Part shown: piece after piece, positions 24,981 to 38,517 of the stretch
Layout: each line of letters starts with the position of its first letter
Position numbering within the stretch: the first letter of the stretch is position 1
NCBI GenBank assembly: GCA_026874595.1
Contig: CM049320.1
Span: 43,596,714-43,660,713 of the forward strand
DNA: 64,000 nt
Direction: 5' to 3'
DNA from: Sipunculus nudus
Lineage: Eukaryota; Annelida; Sipuncula; Golfingiida; Sipunculidae
Made by a program: the position numbers and the translations under genes
Notes under the pieces: model-generated
The model's database searches: none
What the model was told of the DNA's origin: nothing
The model's input: the letters and a program-made list of their open reading frames with translations, nothing else

Positions 24981-25535
24981 CAATATTACGTTAGTAATAA
25001 TGTAAACCTTAAAATCTACAGGAATGATTAATTTGTCTGTTTATTTGTAGAAAAAATGTCGCACAAGAACACGCGAATCATATCATATTACTATTTTAGT
25101 CCTTTCTGAAAACCGTTTAATTAATATTTAAGGAGCTGTGACACATAATTGTTAATAACTCATATCATTACAAAATATATTGGAGCCTATTTCTATGACA
25201 ATTAGACTTTCAATTAAATGGCAAAATGTGGGGATACAAATCGCATGCCCCCCCCCCCCCCCCGTTCGCAAAAGTGTGGTGTTTGGCTTGTTCCCCAAAC
25301 CCGAGCAAGCTAGACCTATGACAAGACATATCACTTCCTATAGGGGCCAGGTGTGTAAGCAAATATATACAAAATGACATATAAAATGAATACATGTATA
25401 TGCACGTTCAAAGACCATTGCAAGACCATTGGAATATGCTATACAGTCTCACCCAGATCTCCTTTTAAAGGGAATAAAGCAAATTTTGATTTAAAAATCA
25501 TGGTTGTTCAACAAAGAATGTTGGGTGAGGATAAT
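24425..25535. other. Non-coding, rich in simple repeats
   Basis: (TA)n at about 24636-24674 and 24921-24978, a G-run near 24748 and a C-run at about 25247-25262. No exon found. Confidence 0.6.
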
Positions 25536-26025
25536 AATATGCCTTGCTTGACCACACCGTCAGCTTGCCTACACCGTCAGCTTGACCTCACCGTCAGCTT
25601 GACCTCACCGTCAGCTTTACCACTCCATCAGCTGGATCTCACCGTCAGCATGACCACACCGTCAGTTTGTCCACACCGTCAGCTTGACCACACCGTCGGC
25701 TGGACCACACCGTCAGCTGGACCACACCGTCAGCTTGACTTCACCGTCAGCTTGACCTCACCGTCAGCTTGATCATACCGTCAGTTTGTCCACACCGTCA
25801 ACTTGACCACCAGGGCAGCTTGTCCACACTGTCAGCTTGATCATACCGTCAGCTTTACCACACCGTCAGCTGGACCACACCGTCAGCTGGACCACACCGT
25901 CAGCTTGACTTCACCGTCAGTTTGTCCACACCGTCAACTTGACCACACCGTCATCTTGACCACACCGTCAACTTGACCACACCGTCAGCTTGACCTCACC
26001 GTCAACTTGACCTCACCGTCAGCAG
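25536..26025. repeat. 17-bp minisatellite, about 28 units
   Basis: The unit is 'tgaccacaccgtcagct', with common variants tgacctcac, tggaccac and tgtccacac. The right edge ends in 'cgtcagcaggagaacc'. The C-rich and G-rich strands differ strongly in composition. Confidence 0.95.
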
Positions 26026-27920
26026 GAGAACCTTGTCACTTCTAGCCATGTATATATCAAGTACAAAGGTGACAGGGTTCAAATGTGTGCATATACATTG
26101 TAATTTTGTATAAATTCATTTTTGTATAACTAGAGATTCTGAAATGTTGGACTGAATTAAGCACATGCATTATGTAATTTGTCATATACATGTGTGATAT
26201 ACATGTACAGATATATCTGGGCCATTATCGGGTCACAGCGTTGCATCTGTATCTATGTATCTACGTGTATATAGTGTTAATGATATTTCTGTACAGCCAC
26301 ATTAGGTTTTGTCAGGTTGTCTGATCACCTTAGTTGACCATACTCTGCTATGTCCCATTCAGTTTCAGGTGTTATTATATCTTGATGGATAGCGTTTGTC
26401 AGTCCGTGCAGGTGACGTTGATGCACTCTGCACTTAATAATCAACATTAATAGGTCAATAGTTTTCAATTTTAAATCCGGAGAATTGTATGAAACTTCAA
26501 TTTTTATGCAATTAAGTGTGTTAGGGGCAAAATACTGATACCAATTCATTTCAGATCACTTTAAACATTAAACTCAAATTCAGTTCACGGTTTAAAGGAA
26601 ATAGGAAATATTTTGCTTACATAACACTTCAGTGGCATTAGTGCTGGTACACAAATTAAGGGGTATATTACTCGAATATATACCTAACCTTAGTGAACAA
26701 ATTATTTAAACTGACTAGACTACAATTAACTGACATTTTCACTAGGATTCGGTATTTTTAGAGATATAATACATGAGTAAGGAGGAAGCTACAGCTGTTT
26801 ATGTAGGCCTAACATGTGGGCGTTTTAAAAGCATGCATGCAGTGTTTTAGAATCGACGCGTTTGAGTCATTTTAATCATATGTATTAGACTTTTTATGAG
26901 TTGTCTTTCAGATAAAACCACCAACTTAACTTTGTCTTATTCAGCAATGTAAAAAGAGTAAAATGGTACTTATTCTTATCCTAGGACTTGTATTATGGAA
27001 GTAGTTGATTTTAGTGACTATACCCCGTTTCCGCCTCCCTTGCGCCACGGAATTCGCACTTTGACGCGGTTAGATAAAAAAGCCATTTCTCCAAAAATGT
27101 GAATTGTTTTAACCACCAACATTATTTTTGTATAATCAAGGAACCAAGGGAAGCAACATAAAATCAGATTAACAAGATAATCCACACAACGTATTGTGTC
27201 TAAACATTTGGTTAAAAATGTGCACACATAGAAAAAAGATTCACAAATATTTTGTGAATTTGACATAACTGTACTTCATAAGCATGTAACTCATCCAAAT
27301 ACAAAAACATTTATATCTACATATTTAGCAAATAAAGTGGCGTAACTGGTGTTTGTTATGGTGGTGACCATAAGATCAGTTTAAGGAAACTCGGTTTAGT
27401 GACCATATACCCCCCATATCAAATTTTTCTCAGCCGCAACTTGGTACTTTGATTTGTTCTGTTAAAAAGGGCCATTTCTCGAAAGGTCAGCTTTATTTCA
27501 AGCGACGACATTCATTTTCACAGACTAGAGACCTCTAGGTACAAGAAAATTAGTTGCAGTTCAAGTGGCTACGTTTGTGATGTAATGATAACCCAGACCA
27601 CACTGTAAGTATGCATAGAGGAATCGACACGAGCTCCCACAGCTATACTCGGCTCGCAGCCACATTGTTAATCAATTTTAAGTAGAATAAAATCAAGGGT
27701 ATGTTATATGCATGGTCATGTTTAGTGGCTGAGTGACCGGTATCAACCAGGTGGATAAAGCAACAGATAATTTGGTTTGCAATAGAATATGTCAATATTC
27801 CTGGTAACACATGGTGCGTGAACCTGAATGGTTATGGTCGTTCCGCTTGACGCACCACTGGAGATGGTCACGGCACGTCAGAGTTATCAGAGCTGAACGA
27901 CAACACCCGCTTCTTCAATT
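26026..27920. other. Upstream flank of the sulfotransferase gene
   Basis: Mostly unique AT-rich sequence. A diverged direct duplication about 390 bases apart is visible: 'tttagtgactataccccg' near 27010 with 'aaaaaagccatttctcc' near 27078, and 'tttagtgaccatatacccc' near 27394 with 'aaaaagggccatttctc' near 27464. The region just before 27921 should hold the promoter and 5' UTR; I cannot place a TATA box or start site. Confidence 0.5.
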
Positions 27921-28047
27921 ATGTCAGGACAGACTTGGGGCCCTAAACATGACAGCATGAAGCTGGTACGGCGAGGCTGTTTCACTAAAACCATATTGGT
28001 TATTGTCGGCTTGGTGGTGCTGGTCATGTACCTGGTGCAACGTGAAG
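27921..28047 (+). CDS. Sulfotransferase exon 1: cytoplasmic tail and signal anchor
   Basis: It encodes 42 residues plus one base. MSGQTWGPKHDSMKLVRRG precedes a hydrophobic run from TILVIVG to VLVMYLV. The donor is GAAG|gtaatc. The basic KLVRR before the helix fits a type II (N-terminus in cytosol) orientation. Confidence 0.88.
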
Positions 28048-31000
28048 GTAATCATCACTTCATTATTAATATCCTAAAACCCACAGCTATCATTTAGTAT
28101 TACAGTCAGCAGGGCACACCACTCCCCAAATCACCCGACCCGACACCTAGGATATTATTTAGGAATGTATCCAGGCGAATGCAAAAGAATATACTTGAAA
28201 ATCGTTCCCATTCTGAACTTATTATATGCATTGAACCGAACATTGGTTACTTAGTGAATCTGAGCGGAGATGCGGAGATATAAGGAAAACAACGAGACTA
28301 CGGCATGCAGCCTGCCTGTGGACATGCAGCCTGCCTGTTTGCTTGCCCCCCCCCCCCCCTCTCTCTCTCAAAACACACACACATTCACATTACTTCTTTT
28401 GACATACACATTCCGTTGGTCATATAGGATTCAGAAGTAAAGTTCGCCTGACTGCACGACATCAATATAAACATTGATTCCTCATAGGACGTGTGGTCTG
28501 GTTCCCCACTCATAATATTATGATTCATACCAACACCACCATTATAGATATGAATTATTGAGCTATGGTCAGCCGCTTTACTGAGTGACAATTTATTTCC
28601 GGGAAAGAGATTGGCGTATATCGGTACACACAGAGATACATCACACGTTGGAGAATATATAAGCCCTGTATGACTGTATTAGAAAAAAGTGTATTCATCC
28701 TAATGGAAACTAAACCTGACAGATGAAAATATAAATGCCCCTTAAAGGTGCCAAATCACCTACTTTTTTTTTTTTTTTAAATGTACATGTGTGTGATTTC
28801 TGAAATCCTCTGTGTATATATTAATGATCTAAGGGTAATTTCGGTTGTGAAAAGTTCTTATAACGCCTTCGAAAAGGATGTATGAATTTGTTTATCAACA
28901 AGATGTTTGTAAACACAGCAATGTTAACAACGGGAGAAGCATGTAACCTAAGGTGGTGGGTTGCATATATGCGAAGGTAAAAAAGGTCACTTATTTCAAA
29001 ACGCCTTGAATTTGTTTTTTTTTTTATTTTGGCGGGCTCTCACATATTATAAACAAGTTGATATAAACAAAACAAGCAGCCTGTGTGCGGTGATATTCAC
29101 GTTTTCTGGTCTATTTATATAAAAGATCCAAGGGATTACCATTAGTTTATAAAGGTCAGATAGGTTATTGGGCCCCTTTAAATCAGCAGCCAGCTATCTG
29201 TTACTCATGGGTCGCTTATGGTAATGAGAATTTATTTCTTTTCATATTCCATTTCAGTTGTAACAGGAGTCATTTTATTAAAAACAAACGGAATCCCAGT
29301 GCCCGAGGATGGAGTGCTTCAACAACGATTACGGACGCCAGGTAACCTGAGCTCCGACAGGGGGCAGGTAAGGGATGATTTATAATGACAGAAGTGGTTC
29401 AAGACATTGACAGTTTTATTTGACTCAAAATATAAGATATTGACAGTTACATATGACTCCAAGTATAAGATATGGACAATTATATGTGACTCCAAGTATG
29501 AGATAATGGTAGTTATAAATGATTCCAAGATTAAGACATTGACGGTTATATGTGACTCCAAGTAGAATACATCATCAGTTATGTATGACTCCAAGTATTG
29601 GATATCGACAGTTATATATACTCCAAGTATCAGATATTGTCAGTTTTATATGACTCCAAGTATAAGATATTGACAGTCATATATATCTCCAAGGAAAAGA
29701 TTTCGACAGTTATGTTTACTAGTGTTTTCACACTCATTTTCAAAATAATGACCATTTAGGGTAGCGTCATGATGAGGTACATCGAGAGAGGAACACCTCT
29801 ACCTCACATACATTATAGAAAGGGTCCTATTAAACAAAATTAACATATTATCATTCATTGATGTGTATATGGTCAAATATTCATATTTTAATATATAAAA
29901 TGTTTTCCGGATTGACAAGAATCAATGAATTAATAAATGAACTTAAGAAATGTCAACATCAACAACGAAAAGTTTGAAGAAATTCCATGAAATTCAACAA
30001 TTCTTCAGGATGTTTTATTATAATCATAATTAATTTCTTTATCAACATAAACATATGATACATTTATGTGATTATTTCTATCAGTGACATTTTGCAAATA
30101 CAATACAGTGAAGTGAATATGTCAAATATTAAGCAAGTAATAAACATTTACATACCCCTACACCCTTATCAAGGCAACCTATCCGCAGGTGCCATGTGTA
30201 ATTGACGCGGTTGTCTCTAAGTGGCATAAAATTGTAGTTTATCCCAGAAATAATCATTGTTAACATCTTAATTCATTAACTGGACATACTTTTGGATCAA
30301 AAATACCTATGTAATAAAATTCCACAGCGGGTGCACGGTGACCCTTCCAATCCCATGGCATATGTATGATTATTTTTGTTTAAATACTATATGTTAAAAA
30401 AAAATGGCTAAAGGGTGGGCTTTCTTAATTTTAAATGCCAATAAACACCTTCAGGTGAATAACTTTTCATCATATTCGGAAAGGATCACAGTGAAAATCA
30501 AATGCATCTGGAGAGGAACATGGGACACCACATTCATCTTATATACAAAGGGTACCATAAAACAGAATTAACAGTGGGTCATTTATTTCATGTGTATATG
30601 GTCAAATTTTCAAAATTTCATCAAAAGGATCTTTAAGAGTTTCAGGAACTAATGTAGTGATGCACTAGAGCTTCAGATATATCAACATCATCTCGAAAAA
30701 ATACTGTTGGAAATATTTTTATTAGAATAGTAATTAATTGCTTAATCAACAAAATCATATAATAATTTGTTATGATTATTTTTATCAGTAACTTTTACAT
30801 ATACATACAGTTTACTTGAAGTGAATATGTCCAATATTAAAGGAGCTATAAGCATTTATATACCCCAACCCCCCTATCAAGGCTGCCTGTCCGCGGGTGC
30901 CGTGCGTAATGATGCGGTTGTTTTAAAATGGCTTAAAATGGTAGTGTATTTCAAATAATCAATGTTAACATCTTAATTCATTAACTTGACATACTTCGGG

Positions 31001-32239
31001 ATCTAAAAATACCTGTGTCATAAAATCCCAGAGGGGTCGCACTTTGAACCTTGTTACAGGTGTCTCTTTTATTGTGGTACATGTGTCTGTAGGCATTCAG
31101 TTTCGTGTCAAGCGCAAAGCCTGCACTTGCTGAACTCTCGCGGAGTGTAGAAACACAGCGCTCATACTAATCTGTAACTTTCTGGGCTGGACGCGCTCTA
31201 TGAGCATGTGTCTTGTAATGTTCTTTGGGCGTTTGTATTATGTATTGTTGGGTTCTTTGGGATTGTTCGTGAAATAGAAGTTTCTAGAATTTTTGGATGA
31301 AAAGTTATAAATAGGGGCTGTGTTTTTAGAGCCAAGGGGAGGAGAGAGAGAAATATTCCAGCGGACACGGAAGAGTGTGAGACAGTTTTGGACCTATCCG
31401 ATAATTGCAGTAGAGTCAGGGATTCTACGAACCCTATGCAGATTTAGTGCGGCCTGTCTCCAGTTTGCTTTCAAGATTATTACAAGAACTTCACTTTTGG
31501 ATTACAACATATTTATTTTGTAAAGTGCACATTTCATGCTGCCTTGTGTTATAGAATCTGATTTTTATTTATTTCCGTAAGAAAATTTATGCTCTAATCG
31601 ACTAAGTTATCTGTTATTAGGTTCCGTAACAACCTTCCTTGCCCAAGGGGTTAATACTGCACAGCATCAAAAATGCGCCTTTCATGTTTCAGCTCCTTGT
31701 TTTGTAGGTGTTGCGCATGCGCAAGAAACAGACACACACACACAGACTGACTTGACGCACACACACACATATTAACGTTTCAACAGGTGAACTGGAGATT
31801 TAACAACTGCATGAGGTGGAAAAAAAATGTTTTCAGCCAATGTTTATGACCACTGGCCCATGTCACGCAGCTTGTGGTCTACAGAAATATAGGGCATTGG
31901 TTAATGTGTTTTTAATTGAGAACAATCCCGCCTATAATGATATCCCGCACAAACGTAGCATGAAAACTTTCTTGTTTTTTTTTTTTTGCATCCCAGCTGA
32001 CTAAGTCCACTATTTCCAAATGAAAACTTTAGTTTGGATTGACAAATTGATCTCACACTTGACTTATACATGGCCCGCCACGTAAGAACCGTTTTGATTT
32101 TGGGGTCATGAAGTCAAAGGTCAGGGTCACAGAACCCACTCTTTAAAAAGATTGTGGATGCATTTTAAGAAAAAAATTGTCATCCCCAAACTTCAATCTT
32201 CCATATGTGGTCCACTTGAATAGGGGAAGATTCTGTTTG

Positions 32240-32287
<48 letters not shown>

Positions 32288-33859
32288 CAGAAATAAGTAT
32301 TTTTTTGCATTTGATCACATTTTCAAAAATTCAGCTGAACGACGTGACCCATGGTTTCCTTGTTTTTTTTACTGAGAAATTAAATTTTTTGAGGTTCAAA
32401 CGTCTTTTGATGCTTGAATTGTAGAACAATTTTTAAAGTCTTTCTAATGCCTCTGTGAATGAATTCTGGTTTTGTTGGCAGTGAAATTGTGCTAAAATTG
32501 CTTTTTTTTACCAGGACATCGAAGGGTAAAACTTATAAGTTGATACTGTTCTGAAATATAATTTATTTGTTTATTCTGAGTATTTGAAAACTATGTCTCT
32601 TTCAATGTAATGAAAAGGACAATCGAGTGGTAAAACACTTGGCTCTCTCCACTGGCGACCCAGGTTCTATTCTGGGTGTTACTATGAAAGTCATTTGAAA
32701 TGGCACGTCCCAGGTCGGTGGTTTTCTCCGGTCCTCTGATTCCATCCTACCCTACCGAACGCCGCTATCCGAGCCACGGAGAGTGCATTTTATTAGGTAT
32801 TATATGAATTTTATTTGTTTATAATTTTTATTTCAGACTGAATACGTTTACGACAGGATAAACACGTGTTGACGCTCACATCTATCAGGTGTATAGACCT
32901 TTGCCTTGTGGAGATAGGGCAGCTTTCAGACACTTTGCTTACATTAAGACAGAATAAGTATATATTTAGAGGATCACAACATTATGCTACGCAACCGTTC
33001 CTTTTAAAGGATTATTGTAGGCCTGTTGGTATCATTTCTCATTGAATGAGAACGATGAAGACGGTATGTTATTAGAAAGAGTCGTAACTTGTCATCAAGC
33101 AATTAGGGCCAATCTCCTCGTTTTTGGCGAGATTTCACTATTCTGCCACTGTGACAACTCAAACCCGGATGTACCTCGCTAACCACTAGGCTACGTCCTA
33201 CCCCTGTATATGCTACCTTTATACTGTGGTGATGGTGCATGACCGAATCATCACACTTGTAAATACTGGTGCAGTTTGCAGCTTGTTGTAGATACTGTTT
33301 GAAGTTTCATGCTACTTTGATAATAGGGTTGAGGATCCTTACCAATAAGCTGTAATTGACCTTACATTTCCTGTCTTAAAATTCTCGGTTTACTTACATA
33401 AAAAGAACGCTTTTTTTATAAATGTAGTACTTACAAGTATTATAAGAAAAAGGAATATTTACTACATTTATTTGAAATGATTTATCACCTTGTGTATACG
33501 ATGAAAAATTGTAGATCGCTCTTAGCCTTGCACGTAAGATAAAAAGTTTTACCCAGGGGCGTCAATAAAGGGGGGAATGGGCGGTATATACCCCCCACAC
33601 TTTTTGGCAAGGGGGGGGGGGGGTAGTTCAATGTAATAATCCCCCACTTTTCAGAGAATTATATTTACATATTGCGAGTTAAATATAAATTATAGACTTT
33701 GGTTCCATTTATGAGTTAACCATAAAATATTATATCTCAGCCTGGTTTAGAATTAATTTTTACTGGAAACAATAATTTATTTTCTAAAAAAAATATACTT
33801 AATTGTAATATGTGAGAAATTTGATTAAGTACTTATATTTAAAATGTATAATAAAGACG

Positions 33860-33923
<64 letters not shown>

Positions 33924-36615
33924 ACAATGTATATAAATGATATAGTGTGTTTGTTCGTGACCCTGTCATCCCCCTCCCCCACGCTGGAAGATAAATTGAC
34001 GCCACTGGTTTACCAGATAGTTTAACCAGAATAAAAACGTTCTTGTATTACCAAATCTATAAGAAAATATTCAGGAATAGGTTATAAAAAAGTTGCCGAC
34101 AATATAACAAAATTTGATGTAACAAACTTTTCTATTCAGTAATAATAATATTCAGTAGTAATATTAAGATATAATCTGTTCAGATTAATGTATGTTCACT
34201 TGATGAAGGGAGTTTTCCAAAGCATTCTGCATGGGGCATAAAGCTGAAATAAAGAGAAAACTGTACAAAGAATTGCCACAACAGAGAAGCTGAAAGCACA
34301 GAAACGTTACAATCATCAATCAAAGAAAGGAAAACTCGAACAAAACTTTGTACTGAATTTTGATGTAATAAAGATAATGAAGATAGAATGCATGTCTGGA
34401 ACCTGAGGGTTCATTATATTTTTCAACCTTGTGGTGTGAATTCGACCTTCTATCTTGCCCCTTGCTCTTCCATTCTCTTAGCATACATCCAAGAAAGATC
34501 AGTTAGCTGGCAGCACCGACTCCTGAAGTTTGATACATGCATGTGGCAAATATTATAATATTTAAGTAATATAATTTAATTTAATAATAAAGTAATAGTA
34601 CATGCATGTACTACATGCATGTGCATAACGTAAGCTAATGAAAGTCAGTATTTGTTGACACCAATACATCACCCAAGTGAATGCCAACTCACATTATAAC
34701 TAAACATCAGGAATTCCTGTATCACAAAAAAGCTTCATCACGAAATGTGACATCACAACAAAACTATTTCGTACTAGCATACAGTCGGAAGTTTGCATGC
34801 CTCATCGCCACATAACAAAATTCATAAACTCAAACAGGTATATCTATATGTGTGTTATTTCATACATTCATCACCATAGTACAAAGATAACATACAGTAA
34901 TATGTTGTGCGCTTCTATAAATGTGTATATTGATTCCGTCTTCATGCCAGCATACAGTTTGAAAGCTGCGCCATGAGAAGTTTGAATCTATACAGCAAAC
35001 AGGTGTGAGCTTCTACATATTTGCGTATCCTGTCATGCATGCATAGAGTCTAAATAATTATGAATAAAAGTCTTTCCCATGAAACACACATGGTGTTCAA
35101 ATACATGTAACTAGTACATGTATATTAAATTTCAGCCTAACTATTTGATATTTCCCAATCGCACAAATAAAGGTTCACTTGAATGTAGAGTTTATCGTAA
35201 AATTTTATATAATATTTGTAGATTTTAAACATTTCTAACTTATTATTCTTCATGGATATATCAAGCTCCTAATATAATACCAGAAAGGATAGCTAAATTT
35301 CTTTCATCCATCACCTCTACAAAGCAATTAATACATTCGTTAGCATGCAAATAATTGGAAATCAAAAGGAAGAAATTTGAAATATTAATATAATAAAACT
35401 TAGCCTAGCAAATGACACTTTCATTTGAAAGTGCAGTTTTCAGGAATGTTTTACCGTTGGCTTATGAAAAAGGCCCTTGTATCACAATACGAATACAGAA
35501 GGCATAGGGTCTTTACAGCTGACAGGTAACCTTTTGACATCTGTTTTACATATAATGCATTCAATCTGATATAAACATTGTAAGAAAGATAAACTTTATT
35601 TTATAAGGATTGTCTAATTTTTTTTATTATTTTATGTTTTATATGGGTTGTACAATTAGAAAAAATTCTATTACAAACCACTCTTCATGGCTCAGATGAT
35701 GGCGTCCGGTAGTATAGGGGTGGAGGAAATCGGAGGACACGGAGAAAACTACAAGCCTTGGACGGGCCACTACAACCCATTCTAATAGGCACGATGATGA
35801 TCAAACCTAGGACGCCCGTGGAGATAGCCGAACGTTTTTCCACTCGTCTGTCCATTTCATTACATTGAAACAGACATAATGCTCTAATACTATAAAAATA
35901 ACATGTACATTAAATTTCAGCAAAGTTGGATATTTGCATTTGATATTTCCCAGAGTCTGGATATTTAGTATTCCAAGTTTCATGCTCCTTTCTTGTTTTT
36001 CACAATTCTTGTCTTTACAGCTGGACTACAAACTGCTTCACATTTAACACGTTCAATCCAATCTATGATTCCACACGCATATCAAAAACCAAGATTTAAC
36101 CATAATGTAAACTTTACTGACCTATCGTCGTGTACTGACGCTACCACTGTGCGTCTCACCAGGTGATGCTGCCATCGGCCTCACACCAAACACGAAGCTA
36201 TATAATGGTTTATAATACAACCATGTAACCCTGATTCACGCAGCATCTATCACAGCCACCGACCTTGCACAAAAATAAACTGTAAACTAGTTTCAAAAAC
36301 CTAACGTGTGACTGTAAACCACAGTTTTCCAGCTTACAATGTACAATGAAAAGGCATATTCCCTTACAGAATATCGCCACACCGCCACATAACGAAGGAA
36401 TGTCCTACCTGTTCTGTTTCTACTTGAAATCTAACATAGATGCAGGCGACCTAGACAGAATGTCCCCAGAATCTCGGTTTCGGGTCAGTGGACCCTTCCT
36501 TTAAGCTTCTGACTGGCACTGGTAAAAAAAGACACCAAAGCTCATTTGTTAAGAAACTGTACTCAGCCAATGCATTGAAAAAGTAATAGTAACGTAATAC
36601 ACTTTTTTTCAAATT

Positions 36616-36655
<40 letters not shown>

Positions 36656-38457
36656 TTTAATTTTTAAAGCGTAAAATCCACAGTGTTGTGCTCTGCAACG
36701 CTATTACAAGCAAGCATTTGCATAATAATGACTATGAGAAAAAAAAATATTCATTAAATAAAAATTAAGACAAACATTTAGATATTACTTAGGCTATATA
36801 AAACATGCACATAATCCATTAATATACATTAACTATGATACTAAACCAATAACAAAAATTAAACCTATAAAAGTGTAGTTAAAATTACGGTATGGAATTG
36901 AAAATCTGCACATATGCAAAATCACAGCTAATCGAAATATTGCACAAATAGGTATGTCTTAAGCTTTTTTTAAAAAGCGGTTAGGAAATGAATTCCACAA
37001 AGTGGGACCTGCCACAAAAAATGCTCTTTGAACAACCATGGAGGACTTTGTATGTGGAACAAAAAATATGTTATGATCGGCCGATCTGAGGCATCTACCT
37101 GGTGTGTAAGAATGAATTATATCCTGTAGGTAGACCGGGGCCATGCGATGTTTGGTCTTGAAAAGCAGTATGGCCACCTTAAATTTAATACGCTGACTTA
37201 CAGGGAGCCAGTGCAGCTCCCGCAATACAGGTTAATATGATAATACTTGTCACATCTACCTAGTATACGGGCTGCGCTGTTCTGAACTCGCTGAAGCCTC
37301 TGAATCAATGAAGACGGAATCCCAAGAAGTAAAGGTTTCCATAATCTAACTTGGTAGTGACTAAAGCATGGATTAGGCGTTCAAGACAGCGTTGATCCAA
37401 ATACGCTTTTATTTTATAGATGTTGTGGAAATGCATGTAGGCCACACGGCATTTGGTGTTCACATGCTGCTCCATGGTGTAAACAGGATCAAAATAAACA
37501 CCAAGGCCTCGAATCCACTGAGATCGTGGAACTTTATGTTCGCCAATGAGAAGATTTGGACATTTCATCTTTGTCGCCAAGTGTTTCGGTGTAATCAGTA
37601 TCACATCTGTTTTATCATCATTGAAATACATCAGAATATTAATTTCTTCATTTAAATGACACAAAGTAAAATTATATGAATCAAAACAGCTCGGCAGGAC
37701 CTCCAGAAATTGTCACAGGGAAATGGGTAAACAACACACTGGATAACACATATGTAAATTAAGTGACAAATATATATTCAAACATATATTCATGTTGTTT
37801 TACTCTGTAGGAAAGTTAAAACCCTGCCAGTTCTACGTGTCAATGGCCGCCTACAATGTTTTCCTGTTGTTTCGTCTGCAGGACAGTTATAACCTTGCCG
37901 GTACTACATGTCAATGACCCCCATAATGTTTTCCTGTTGTTTTGTCTGTAGGACAGTTATAACACTTATAATCCTCAATTACTTTTACATTGCTTATATG
38001 TTTACCTTTAGGAGAATGTTAAAGTCCTGCTGGTGACGTACATGCGCGGCGGCTCGTCGTTTCTGGGGGAGCTGATAAACAGGAACCCGTCAGCGTGTTA
38101 CTGGTATGAACCGATGGAGGCCATGTATCACTCCATGTACGGGGTGGTCAACGTTCTCCTACCACTAGACATAATATATAACATCAATGGTTCCAAGAGG
38201 TACGTATTCTATTTAGTAACAGTAATTTTTTTAATAATATTAGCTCATTTTGTCTTAGCCCTATACTAGAACACGGAAGGCAAGTGGTCAGTCAAAACGT
38301 GCGTCTTCCTCAGTGATAATCCACGAATACAGTGTTGAAAGATGGAAGTACATTTGATGTACCTATTAGACTAAGGTATTTGGTAGATTGAGAGGCAATG
38401 ACGAATCATTTGGTTTGCTTGCCACTGTTACGTTAGAGATGCGTCTATTTATACTAA

Positions 38458-38517
<60 letters not shown>

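Larger units (their letters stand above)
29368..38011 (+). other. Sulfotransferase intron 2 (8.6 kb), rich in transposon remains
   Basis: Between exons 2 and 3 lie a 32-bp minisatellite, a ~0.7-kb segmental duplication, a solo LTR, two SINEs, an hAT-like MITE, an antisense LINE tail and a decoy-acceptor repeat, each listed separately. The parts near 34010-35600 and 35890-36600 show no repeat that I recognise, apart from two adjacent copies of the palindrome ACATGCATGT near 34602-34622. Confidence 0.75.

Noticed and set aside
29335-29345. Alternative donor CCAG|gtaacc inside sulfotransferase exon 2
   Set aside because: It would leave a different phase that does not join exon 3 in frame; the donor at 29368 is stronger and fits.
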